Positions 31,999 through 38,432 of a DNA stretch of 38,432 bases are shown piece after piece. Source of the DNA: Candidatus Aphodocola excrementigallinarum (lineage in GTDB: Bacteria > Bacillota_I > Bacilli_A > RF39 > UBA660); contig DVMT01000028.1 of NCBI GenBank assembly GCA_018714855.1, positions 1 to 38,432 of the forward strand, read 5' to 3'. Under the pieces are notes generated by a model, which worked only from the letters and a program-made list of their open reading frames with translations, made no database searches and had not been told where the DNA came from. Position 1 is the first letter of the stretch, and the number at the start of each line of letters is the position of its first letter. A program made the position numbers and the translations under genes.

Positions 31999-32493
31999 AT
32001 GGCATTAATAAAATGTAGTGAATGCGGTAAAGAAATAAGTGATAAATCAAAAAAATGTATTCATTGTGGAAATAAAATAAAGAAGAATAAGAAGAAAATA
32101 AACGAAAATTTATTAATTATAATAATAGTAGTTGCTGTATTATTGGTATTAGGCATCATAATTGCATTAGTTACATCAGTTAAAAATAAACCGGACTTAA
32201 AAGAGGTATTTGAAAAAGTAGATTGTGATGATTATTACTGTGAATTGGCGGATGACGGAAGTTATTTGCAAATTGATACAAATCCTTATGACATTGATGA
32301 TTATACTTCTTCTGTTGCATGGGGATACGTAGAAGACGTTAATAAAGAATTAGAGTTTACTGATGCTCTTTTTCAAAGAATGGGCCAAACACGTGCGTTG
32401 GATGGTACTTTAGAAGAAGAAAATGCTGATGTTAAAGTAAGCTGGACTTATCATCCTGATAATGGATTTGAAGTTACTTATTCTTTAAAATAA
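31999..32493 (+). CDS. Zinc-ribbon membrane protein
   Basis: A 164-residue protein: N-terminal zinc ribbon with two CxxC knuckles (IKCSECGKEISDKSKKCIHCGNKI), a Lys-rich linker, one membrane segment (LLIIIIVVAVLLVLGIIIALV), then an acidic extracytoplasmic domain of about 90 residues with four Cys-poor beta-strand-like segments. This zinc ribbon-TM-variable domain plan is common in Firmicutes and of unknown function. It starts 17 nt after the coiled-coil gene with an AGAGG ribosome site. Likely same operon and same envelope location. Confidence 0.78.
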   Translation: MALIKCSECGKEISDKSKKCIHCGNKIKKNKKKINENLLIIIIVVAVLLVLGIIIALVTSVKNKPDLKEVFEKVDCDDYYCELADDGSYLQIDTNPYDIDDYTSSVAWGYVEDVNKELEFTDALFQRMGQTRALDGTLEEENADVKVSWTYHPDNGFEVTYSLK

Positions 32494-32530
32494 AATAGTT
32501 TAACAATTTATTTTGGTATGGAGCAAAACT

Positions 32531-33076
32531 ATGAGAATAAAAAAGTATTTAAAAATAATTTTTATTGTAATAATTTGCGTTATTTTCATTTCAGGTTGTA
32601 CTAGTGATGCAAATAATAATACAGATAACTTTGGTCTTCAAAGTAAAGTTATTGAGAATAATAACTCATATAACATAGAAGATTTTCCGAAAATAAAAGA
32701 ATTTGCAATTTCTTTAGAAAAAACACTTTTTGATTATCACGTTAATATTGAATCAATTAGTTTTGAATACTCTCAATACATAGAAGGAATAGCAAGAACT
32801 ATTGATATTAAAATTAATTCAGAAGATTCGATTACAGTAAAGTTTAATGATGATGAAGATTTTGAATTGATAAATTTAGACTCTGATTGTGAAGAAGAAC
32901 CAGATGCTGAGTTCGATTCGGCTAGCTCAGCACTGATAAATTTTGAATATTTTAATTTTTCAGAAGAAGAAAAATATGAAATAATAAATTTATATGATGA
33001 TGAAATTAAATTAGAAAATTATAAGGTTGAAGATGATAGAATTCTTAATATGTTTATAATTTCAAAATTAAAATAA
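32531..33076 (+). CDS. Predicted lipoprotein
   Basis: About 181 residues. A lipoprotein signal peptide MRIKKYLKIIFIVIICVIFISGC with lipobox ISGC (Cys23) is followed by a polar linker and an acidic alpha/beta domain. The ATG at 32531 with GGAG upstream is preferred to the TTG at 32513 because it gives a normal basic n-region. Domain not recognised. Last of the three surface genes inside the tRNA-bracketed segment, followed by a perfect palindrome at 33177-33203. Confidence 0.75.
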   Translation: MRIKKYLKIIFIVIICVIFISGCTSDANNNTDNFGLQSKVIENNNSYNIEDFPKIKEFAISLEKTLFDYHVNIESISFEYSQYIEGIARTIDIKINSEDSITVKFNDDEDFELINLDSDCEEEPDAEFDSASSALINFEYFNFSEEEKYEIINLYDDEIKLENYKVEDDRILNMFIISKLK

Positions 33077-33176
33077 AATGTTATTAATATAATAATCTTT
33101 TAATATAGCATGGAGTAGGATAATTAAATTTGGTTTTTTGTTTTTAAAAGTTTTATATACCTAAGATAAGTTTATA

Positions 33177-33203
33177 CAGAATTGGAATATAATTCCAATT
33201 CTG
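33177..33203. repeat. Perfect 11-bp inverted repeat
   Basis: CAGAATTGGAA-TATAA-TTCCAATTCTG. It lacks a good T-run, so it is either a weak terminator of the surface operon or a protein site. The remainder of the 33077-33230 gap shows nothing else I can assign. Confidence 0.55.
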
Positions 33204-33226
33204 CATAAAAATTGTTTATTCTTTAA

Positions 33227-33258
33227 AATAAAAACTAGACAAGTAAATTTGTCTAGTT
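33227..33258 (-). terminator. Terminator of tRNA-Trp
   Basis: Read on the minus strand: ACTAGACAA / TTGTCTAGT followed by TTTTATTTT, 11 nt beyond the tRNA CCA end. Confidence 0.75.
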
Positions 33259-33313
33259 ATTTTTATAATGGCAGGGGATGAGAGAATCGAACTCCCAACA
33301 GTGGTTTTGGAGA
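33231..33313. repeat. Right copy of the tRNA-Trp direct repeat (att-like)
   Basis: Matches 29642-29723 in the same orientation: terminator palindrome, tRNA 3' half and anticodon loop. The two copies bracket about 3.6 kb. Confidence 0.7.
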
Positions 33314-33342
33314 CCATTATTATACCATTTAACTAATCCCCT
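33269..33342 (-). tRNA. trnW: tRNA-Trp (anticodon CCA)
   Basis: On the minus strand the acceptor AGGGGAT pairs with ATCCCCT, followed by G73 and an encoded CCA. The anticodon loop CTCCAAA (CCA at 33308-33310) sits in a GGT/ACC stem, and the T-arm is GGGAG-TTCGATT-CTCTC. This is the usual Firmicute tRNA-Trp pattern. The CCA anticodon agrees with UGA acting as a stop in this genome. Its 3' half is duplicated at 29642-29723. Confidence 0.92.
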
Positions 33343-33448
33343 AAATGTAGGCAAGTAAATTATAACACAAAACATTATAAATTATCAATATTTACTTTGA
33401 AAAAATACGATTTAATGATATTATCTTAGTATAGTAGTAGGAGTAGTT

Positions 33449-33982
33449 ATGAAAAAAGTAGTAAAAAGAAAATGGTCTTCCAAAACCTTTAGTAAGTTAT
33501 TTTTAATATTTTTCGTAGGCTGTATAGCAGGCTGGATATATGAGGAAATATTTTATTATGTAGCCGAAGGAATAATAGTAAATAGAGGATTTTTATATGG
33601 TCCTTATTTACCGGTATATGGATTAGGTGCACTTTTGATTTACTTATTATTAAATAGATTCAAAAAACAGCCTTTATTAGTATTTTTACTTTCATTTGTT
33701 ATTACTGGTGTAGTTGAATATTTAACAGGTCTTTGGATGTGGGAAGTCTATCATAAGCGCTGGTGGGATTATACCGGATTATTTTTAAATATTGATGGTT
33801 ATGTGTGTTTTAGGTCATTATTTACCTTTGCTATCGCTGCTTTAGCACTTATATATGTATTTGTACCATTAATTGATAAACTAATAAATAAGATGGGTAA
33901 AAAGGCTTCTTTTGCACTATCTTTAACGATTGGTATTATTATGATTATTGATTTAATACTAACTTTATTATTTAGATATTAA
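33449..33982 (+). CDS. Putative ABC-transporter-permease-like membrane protein (CmpB family)
   Basis: A 177-residue protein with five hydrophobic segments. The phrases GCIAGWIYEEIFYYV, NRGFLYGPYLPVYGLGALLIY and FVITGVVEYLTGLWMWEVYHKRWWDYT are diagnostic of the PF06541 (ABC_trans_CmpB) family. Members are polytopic proteins of unknown function, despite the name. The ribosome site is weak (AGTAGGAG). It stands alone. Confidence 0.85.
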   Translation: MKKVVKRKWSSKTFSKLFLIFFVGCIAGWIYEEIFYYVAEGIIVNRGFLYGPYLPVYGLGALLIYLLLNRFKKQPLLVFLLSFVITGVVEYLTGLWMWEVYHKRWWDYTGLFLNIDGYVCFRSLFTFAIAALALIYVFVPLIDKLINKMGKKASFALSLTIGIIMIIDLILTLLFRY

Positions 33983-34033
33983 TATATATGTTAAAAATAC
34001 CACTTGTTATGAATATAATTAACTGGTGATAAA

Positions 34034-34543
34034 ATGAAAGTTAAAATAGACTTACCTTATCCAGAAGTTAAGGTAGAAGAAAAAAACACTTATTATGCTG
34101 ATCTTTTAAGCCAGGATTACGCAGGAGTGGTAAGTGAATCGACTGCTGTTATGCAATATTCATATCAACATTTTGATAAGTCTAAAGAAAACAAAGAATT
34201 TGCCGAAATAATCGCAGAAATAGCAGAAGTTGAGATGAAACACCTGGAATTGTTGGGTGAAACAATAAAGCTATTAGGAAAAGAACCCGTTTACAAGACA
34301 TGTGAATCAGAGCGTGGTGATTGTGTTTTTTGGAGTGCTAAAAATGTTAATTATAAAACAGATTTAAAAGATATGTTAAAATCTGATATTAATTCTGAAA
34401 AAGGTGCTATTAAAAATTATGAAAATCATAAAAGATTAATAAAAGATAAATATATAAAAAACATGCTTGATAGAATAATACTTGATGAGAAAAGACATTT
34501 AGAAATTTTTAATAATATTTATGATGGTTTATTTAAAAAATAA
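34034..34543 (+). CDS. Ferritin-like di-iron/manganese protein
   Basis: A 169-residue four-helix-bundle protein. Metal-binding acids and histidines appear as ExxH pairs: EVEMKHLELLGE at about 76 and LDEKRHLEIF at about 155, with further Glu residues in SESTAVMQYSY and NSEKGAIKNYENH. The family covers rubrerythrin-like and ferritin-like proteins used in peroxide or oxygen defence; the rubredoxin domain of rubrerythrin is absent. Cysteines in TCESERGDC are unusual for ferritins. The start follows GGTGAT. Monocistronic, with a bidirectional terminator. Confidence 0.82.
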   Translation: MKVKIDLPYPEVKVEEKNTYYADLLSQDYAGVVSESTAVMQYSYQHFDKSKENKEFAEIIAEIAEVEMKHLELLGETIKLLGKEPVYKTCESERGDCVFWSAKNVNYKTDLKDMLKSDINSEKGAIKNYENHKRLIKDKYIKNMLDRIILDEKRHLEIFNNIYDGLFKK

Positions 34544-34570
34544 CTAGATTATATTACTAGTTATTTTTTT
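34539..34570. terminator. Bidirectional terminator
   Basis: AATAACTAG / CTAGTTATT with A- and T-runs on either side, between the ferritin-like and Fic-like genes. Confidence 0.8.
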
Positions 34571-34995
34571 ATATATTTTTCTATTTTCTTTATGCATGTA
34601 ATGCTAGGCTCTTCATCATCATAATAAAGAATACTAAAAAAATCATTGAAATCATTATTTGTTTTTGCAATATGATTAAAATTTGGTTCAAAATAATTCA
34701 TTACTATCTTGAAAAATAAAATTGATGTTCTATGATTTGCGTCATAAAATATTTGCCATAATTGCATTAAAGAAATGCATTTTGTTATACTGTATATATC
34801 AAGATGATCTTTGTTTGCGTCAAACATTTTTATTATTTCTTTTCTTAGTTTGTCTATTTCTTTTTTTCTATCTTTTCTAAGGCCATTTTTTATAAAAAGA
34901 CCATTTATTTTAATTAAGGTATTAATTGGGTTTTCAAAATCTATTTTTACGTTATTAAAATTATTATAAATTTCATAAAATTCTAAATTTTCCAT
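34561..34995 (-). CDS. Small Fic/Doc-like protein lacking the catalytic His
   Basis: A 144-residue protein. Its core LMQLWQIFYDANHRTSILFFKIVMNYF fits the Fic/Doc motif HxFxDxN(G/K)R(T): F83, D85, N87, R89 and T90 align, but the invariant catalytic His is Gln81. Doc and Fic enzymes transfer phosphate or AMP to protein targets, and the His is the general base. Loss of it predicts an inactive or re-purposed fold. The protein is shorter than most Fic proteins. Ribosome site AAGGAAG. No antitoxin gene is adjacent. Assignment rests on one motif and its helical context. Confidence 0.6.
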   Translation of the reverse strand: MENLEFYEIYNNFNNVKIDFENPINTLIKINGLFIKNGLRKDRKKEIDKLRKEIIKMFDANKDHLDIYSITKCISLMQLWQIFYDANHRTSILFFKIVMNYFEPNFNHIAKTNNDFNDFFSILYYDDEEPSITCIKKIEKYIKK

Positions 34996-35124
34996 TGTAC
35001 TTCTTCCTTACGTATATTAGATATTATAAAACACTATAAAGTTTGTGTAAAGTTTTATGAAAACTAATAATTATTTCAAGTGTTTTTATGTTCTTTTTGA
35101 TAAAATTAAAATAGGGTGATTAGC

Positions 35125-35856
35125 ATGAATGATTTTATTTTAAACTTTGGTAAATCAGAGCTATTAATTTTACTTGCTATGTTACCAACTTTTGTAATAG
35201 GGTTTATTATTTATAAAAAAGACATAATAGAAAAAGAGCCTTTTTTATTACTTTTAAAGTTATTTTTGTTTGGTGTTTTATCAACGGGTGTTGCTCTTTT
35301 CCTAGAAATATATATGCAAAAGATATTTGCGTTTTCACAGGAAACTAATTTTTTAAGTATATTATTTAGATCTTTTATAATAATTGCGCTTTGTGAAGAA
35401 CTTATAAAGTGGCTTTTTACTTATGTTATTACATGGCGTGGTAAGAATTTTAATTATACTTATGATGCCATTGTTTACTCGGTTTTTATAGCACTTGGCT
35501 TTGCAACGATGGAAAACATAATGGTAATATTATTTAATAATGTTAGCTTATTAACTTCTTTATTAAGAGGTTTAATAACCGTTCCTGCTCATGCTTTTTT
35601 TGCAATATTATCAGGTTATTACTTAGGACTTGCAAAAAGTTATTTTGCAAGGGGTTGGAATAGGAAAGCTAAAAAAAATATTTGCTTAAGTATTATTTTA
35701 CCGATTTTAATGCATGGTTTATTTGATTTCTTATTATTTACTGATAATACAGTTTCAATTGTTTTGGTAACTATATTTATTATATATTTATATTTTTCAT
35801 CTTATGTTAAAGTTTCTGAAGCATCAAGAAAAAGTAAAAAAATAACGGAAAAGTAA
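35125..35856 (+). CDS. PrsW-family intramembrane protease
   Basis: A 243-residue polytopic protein with about seven membrane segments. The PrsW motifs are ordered as expected: IIALCEELIKWLFTYVI (paired Glu), ALGFATMENIMVI, the first His in LITVPAHAFFAILSGYYLG, and the second in LPILMHGLFDFLLF. PrsW proteases make the first cut in anti-sigma factors (RsiW in Bacillus). The N-terminal KKDIIEKEPFLLLLKLFLFG is also typical. I use the ATG at 35125 with AGGGTGAT upstream rather than the GTG at 35116. No sigma/anti-sigma pair is in the window. Confidence 0.88.
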   Translation: MNDFILNFGKSELLILLAMLPTFVIGFIIYKKDIIEKEPFLLLLKLFLFGVLSTGVALFLEIYMQKIFAFSQETNFLSILFRSFIIIALCEELIKWLFTYVITWRGKNFNYTYDAIVYSVFIALGFATMENIMVILFNNVSLLTSLLRGLITVPAHAFFAILSGYYLGLAKSYFARGWNRKAKKNICLSIILPILMHGLFDFLLFTDNTVSIVLVTIFIIYLYFSSYVKVSEASRKSKKITEK

Positions 35857-35873
35857 GTTTTTCGTTATTTTTA
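35839..35873. terminator. Bidirectional terminator between prsW and mgtC-like genes
   Basis: AAAATAACGGAAAA / TTTTTCGTTATTTTT; it covers the stop region of both converging genes. Confidence 0.8.
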
Positions 35874-36575
35874 TTCTTCATCAGAATCTTCATTATCGCT
35901 TTTAGATACTTTTTCGTGTTCCCATGTTATACTTACAACACCTGCATCAGTACTTATTTTATTTATTACCATTTCTACTTTACTTGGTGTGGATGTTGTC
36001 ATTATTGCTTTAAGTTTTATTTCCTCTTCTGTTATTTCACTTCTTTCTAAACTATCAAGTACTAAATCATTATTATCTATTATTTTAGCAAAGTTTGATC
36101 TTACTTTTTCTTCTTTTGCTTTTTTACAATTTATTCTTATCGTGTATCTTTCTTTTGCACTTTGTTTTACTTTGTTCATAATATACTGTGAAACTAGTCT
36201 TAATATTATGTTTGAAAGTAAGACGAATATGGTGCCTAGTGTTGCTTCAATTACTAAGCCTGATGCACAAAGTGTTCCAATTGCGGCAACACACCATAAA
36301 GTAGCAGCCGTGTTAAGCCCTTTTATTTTGCTACCGTCTCTTAATATTACGCCCGCACCTAAAAAACCAATTCCTGATACAACTTGAGCAGCTATTCTTG
36401 TTTTATCATTAACATCTATTCCATATGATAAATAAACGAATAAAAAAGCACCAATACATACTAACACATTCGTTCTTAAACCCACCATTCTATGCCTTAA
36501 TTGACGCTCAAGACCAATTAAAATACTTAAAATAAAACATATACAAAGTCTTATTATAAAAGTTGTAAGATCCAT
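35871..36575 (-). CDS. MgtC/SapB family membrane protein
   Basis: A 234-residue protein. The first 140 residues form about four membrane segments with the family phrases ILIGLERQLRHRMVGLRTNVLVCIGAFLFV, RIAAQVVSGIGFLGAGVILRDG and KGLNTAATLWCVAAIGTLCASG. A cytoplasmic ACT-like C-terminal domain follows (about 145-225), as in full-length MgtC. MgtC affects F-type ATPase and phosphate or Mg homeostasis in pathogens; in other bacteria its role is unclear. The very acidic tail (SKSDNEDSDEE) is unusual. Ribosome site AAAGGGTGA. Confidence 0.92.
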   Translation of the reverse strand: MDLTTFIIRLCICFILSILIGLERQLRHRMVGLRTNVLVCIGAFLFVYLSYGIDVNDKTRIAAQVVSGIGFLGAGVILRDGSKIKGLNTAATLWCVAAIGTLCASGLVIEATLGTIFVLLSNIILRLVSQYIMNKVKQSAKERYTIRINCKKAKEEKVRSNFAKIIDNNDLVLDSLERSEITEEEIKLKAIMTTSTPSKVEMVINKISTDAGVVSITWEHEKVSKSDNEDSDEE

Positions 36576-36650
36576 AAAAAATCACCCTTTCTAGTGGAAA
36601 CTAATTATATCATATGTTATAATTTATGTACATAGTTTGGAGATGTTAAA

Positions 36651-37676
36651 ATGAATAAAAACTTATTTTTAGAATGTAAGGATAAAATAGAAAATAAGAT
36701 AAATGAAATTCTTGATAAAGAAATGGAAAAGTATAGCGATAATGAGTTTATAAAAGAATCAATTGGTGAGCTTAAAAGGTTATCATCATCTGGAAAAAGA
36801 GTGCGTGGGTATTTAATTAAGTTGGGTGCTATGTTGTTTGGCAAGGATGATGATTCTTATTTAGATTTAGCTGCTGCCATAGAAATATTTCAAACTGCAA
36901 TACTAATTCATGATGATATTATAGATGAGGCACAGAAAAGACGTGGGATGCAAACGATTAACAGTAAGTATCCTGGACACATTGGTATTTCTAAAGCAAT
37001 ATGCATTGGAGATTTAGGATTTTTCATATCATACAGAATAATTAATAACGCAAACATAAGTAAAGAACTAAAAGAAGAGATAGTAAAAATCTATTCTAAA
37101 ACACTTCACAACACGGTAAATGGTGAGATAGTAGACGTTGAACTTCCTTTAAAATCAATTTCTTATCATAAGAGTATGAGTGAGAAAGTAATATATGACA
37201 TATACGTTAATAAAACTGCTTGGTATACGATAATAGGACCTGTTTTGATTGGGGCAGCAAGTGCGGGAGCTAAAAAAGAAGATAAAGAAAAATTAATAAA
37301 AATGGGTACTTATTTAGGAATTGCCTTTCAAATAAAAGATGATTTATTAGGTATTTATCAAGATTCTGATAAAATGGGTAAAACCTTAAATGATATAAAA
37401 GAAGGAAAACAAACGATTATTTATAAGTACGCGATTGATCATGCAAACAAAGAAGAATTAAAAGAAATTGAAAAATACTACGGTAATCCTTCGGTTACGA
37501 AAGAAGAAAGTAAAAAAATAGCCGAGCTATTTGATATGCTTGGTGCAAAGAAAAACGCAGAAGAATTAGTAAAAGAATACACTGATAGAGGAATAGAAAT
37601 AATTAATGATATGGACGTTTCTAATAAAGATGAGTTTATCACTTTTGCAGATTATCTACTAAATAGAGAAAATTAA
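36651..37676 (+). CDS. Polyprenyl (all-trans) diphosphate synthase
   Basis: A 341-residue isoprenyl synthase building chains from IPP and an allylic primer. The first Asp-rich motif LIHDDIIDEAQKRRG lies near 92, and the second FQIKDDLLGIYQD near 225. GKRVRG near 52 supplies the IPP-binding Lys/Arg. The residues before the first DDxxD are small/polar (QTAI), which fits a longer product. The family includes GGPP, heptaprenyl and octaprenyl synthases; chain length cannot be set here. GGAGATG ribosome site. No ubiE/menA neighbour. Monocistronic. Confidence 0.92.
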   Translation: MNKNLFLECKDKIENKINEILDKEMEKYSDNEFIKESIGELKRLSSSGKRVRGYLIKLGAMLFGKDDDSYLDLAAAIEIFQTAILIHDDIIDEAQKRRGMQTINSKYPGHIGISKAICIGDLGFFISYRIINNANISKELKEEIVKIYSKTLHNTVNGEIVDVELPLKSISYHKSMSEKVIYDIYVNKTAWYTIIGPVLIGAASAGAKKEDKEKLIKMGTYLGIAFQIKDDLLGIYQDSDKMGKTLNDIKEGKQTIIYKYAIDHANKEELKEIEKYYGNPSVTKEESKKIAELFDMLGAKKNAEELVKEYTDRGIEIINDMDVSNKDEFITFADYLLNREN

Positions 37677-37707
37677 AAAAAATTATCAGAAGATTGATAA
37701 TTTTTTT
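37676..37707 (+). terminator. Terminator after the polyprenyl synthase gene
   Basis: AAATTATCA / TGATAATTT followed by TTTT. Confidence 0.8.
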
Positions 37708-37814
37708 CATAAATGATTATTTTGATATGAGATTTTACACAATTATTTACTATATAAACTAAAAAAATATTAATATTTAAATTATTTTGATAAAATTAAA
37801 TTGGAGGATTATAT

Positions 37815-38432
37815 ATGAGCACAACAATTTATATTACAAGACATTCTATTCCTATGAACATGTATCCATCAATTAAAAATGGTGATGAATTTCAAACTAA
37901 AAATGAAAAGCAAATACTTTCGGTAGAAGGAGAAAAAAGAGCTGAAAAACTAAGCGAATTAGAAGAATTACAAGATGTTGATGTTGTTATATCAAGTAAC
38001 TATGTAAGAGCTATTGCAACTGCTAAATACGTAGCGAATAAAAATGATAAAGATATAATAATACATGATGATTTTGGCGAAAGAAAATTTGGTAATATTA
38101 ATTCTTATAGCGAGTTACCAGAAGATTTTTATGAACGTCAAGCAAAAGATGAAACGTATAAACCTTCGTATGGTGAATCTAGAAAAGAGGTTGCAGAAAG
38201 AATTTTTAATGCGTTAAATTATGTTTTAAATGAATATAAAAACAAAAAGATTTTTATCGCAACTCATGGTACTGCATTATCTTGTCTTTTGTCTAAAATA
38301 GCAAAAGTTGTATTTACTGATTATAAGGAATATAAAATGAATTTATATTTTAATGATAAGTTAATATTTGATGGTAATTATGATGCACCAGAATTATTTA
38401 AACTTGAATTTGATGAGAATAATAAATTAACT
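37815..38432 (+). CDS. Histidine phosphatase family protein (3' end outside window)
   Basis: Open to the window end without a stop (206 codons), hence missing from the ORF track. It starts at ATG after TTGGAGGAT. Motifs: IYITRHSIP (catalytic RH; the usual Gly is Ser), VISSNYVRAIATAKYV, ERKFGNI, and the second His in IFIATHGTALSCLL. It belongs to the same superfamily as the 29783 gene but is clearly diverged from it. Substrate unknown; a phosphoglycerate-mutase-like phosphatase. Confidence 0.82.
   Translation, partial: MSTTIYITRHSIPMNMYPSIKNGDEFQTKNEKQILSVEGEKRAEKLSELEELQDVDVVISSNYVRAIATAKYVANKNDKDIIIHDDFGERKFGNINSYSELPEDFYERQAKDETYKPSYGESRKEVAERIFNALNYVLNEYKNKKIFIATHGTALSCLLSKIAKVVFTDYKEYKMNLYFNDKLIFDGNYDAPELFKLEFDENNKLT

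Noticed and set aside
33269-33342. Use of UGA as Trp (Mycoplasma code)
   Set aside because: Only a CCA-anticodon tRNA-Trp is present, and several genes end at UGA in a tight operon context (for example the ATGA junction at 21044-21047).
29642-33342. A complete integrative element with integrase
   Set aside because: No recombinase, relaxase or phage structural gene is present between the repeats; only a remnant can be claimed.
35989-36387. Plus-strand 132-aa ORF opposite the mgtC-like gene
   Set aside because: Shadow of a clear MgtC protein; no ribosome site, no recognisable domain.

Overview
This window looks like chromosome from a very AT-rich, low-GC Gram-positive bacterium, probably an uncultured gut lineage of Bacilli or near the Mollicutes. 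The grounds are strong AGGAGG-type ribosome sites, TTGACA/TATAAT promoters, cdaA-cdaR, rplM-rpsI, a Gram-positive HtrA, LysM cell-wall proteins, PrsW, a YolD-type partner of a Y-family polymerase, and a tRNA-Trp(CCA). UGA is used as a stop (for example at the ends of the 20277 and 28920 genes), so this is not the Mycoplasma code. The taxon is inferred from gene style only.

Layout. 1-5.9 kb: the tail of an Asn/Asp-rich protein, cdaA-cdaR (c-di-AMP synthesis), rplM-rpsI with a leader RNA, then an Abi_2/HEPN protein transcriptionally linked to an HtrA protease. 5.9-9.5 kb: a cell-wall group with an Amidase_3-LysM enzyme, a CwlJ/SleB-like hydrolase, a small membrane protein, and a second Amidase_3-LysM protein that has lost its zinc ligands. 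9.6-20 kb: a nucleosidase-family protein, TspO, an unknown, an ABC-FtsX exporter pair, a kinase-like unknown, a DUF2975/HTH/DUF4173 membrane operon and an FkbM methyltransferase.

20.1-25.0 kb is the most unusual part. A consensus promoter leads into a leader with a textbook antiterminator/terminator switch, followed by five tightly packed genes: FolE2 (GTP cyclohydrolase IB), an unknown protein, a GTP-cyclohydrolase-II-like protein with an extra C-terminal half, a CYTH triphosphate-tunnel protein, and a queuosine-salvage (DUF2419/QNG1) family nucleosidase. Two GTP-opening enzymes, a triphosphate-handling fold and a deazapurine-type N-glycosidase in one attenuated operon suggest an undescribed pathway for a GTP-derived base or nucleotide. 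Convergent to it lies a dinB-yolD pair with a LexA-like box.

26.7-33.4 kb looks accessory. It has a membrane-anchored protein with two HEPN-type R-x4-H motifs, two small companion genes, a histidine phosphatase, an XRE regulator with a pair of operator repeats, and a three-gene surface-protein operon. The part from 29.6 to 33.3 kb is bracketed by a decayed copy of the 3' half of tRNA-Trp and the intact tRNA-Trp gene, as expected for an old tRNA-targeted insertion; no integrase remains.

33.4-38.4 kb: a CmpB-like membrane protein, a ferritin-like protein, a Fic/Doc-like protein lacking its catalytic His, PrsW, MgtC, a polyprenyl diphosphate synthase, and a second histidine phosphatase cut by the window end. 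All functions are read from motifs in the translations; no database search was run.
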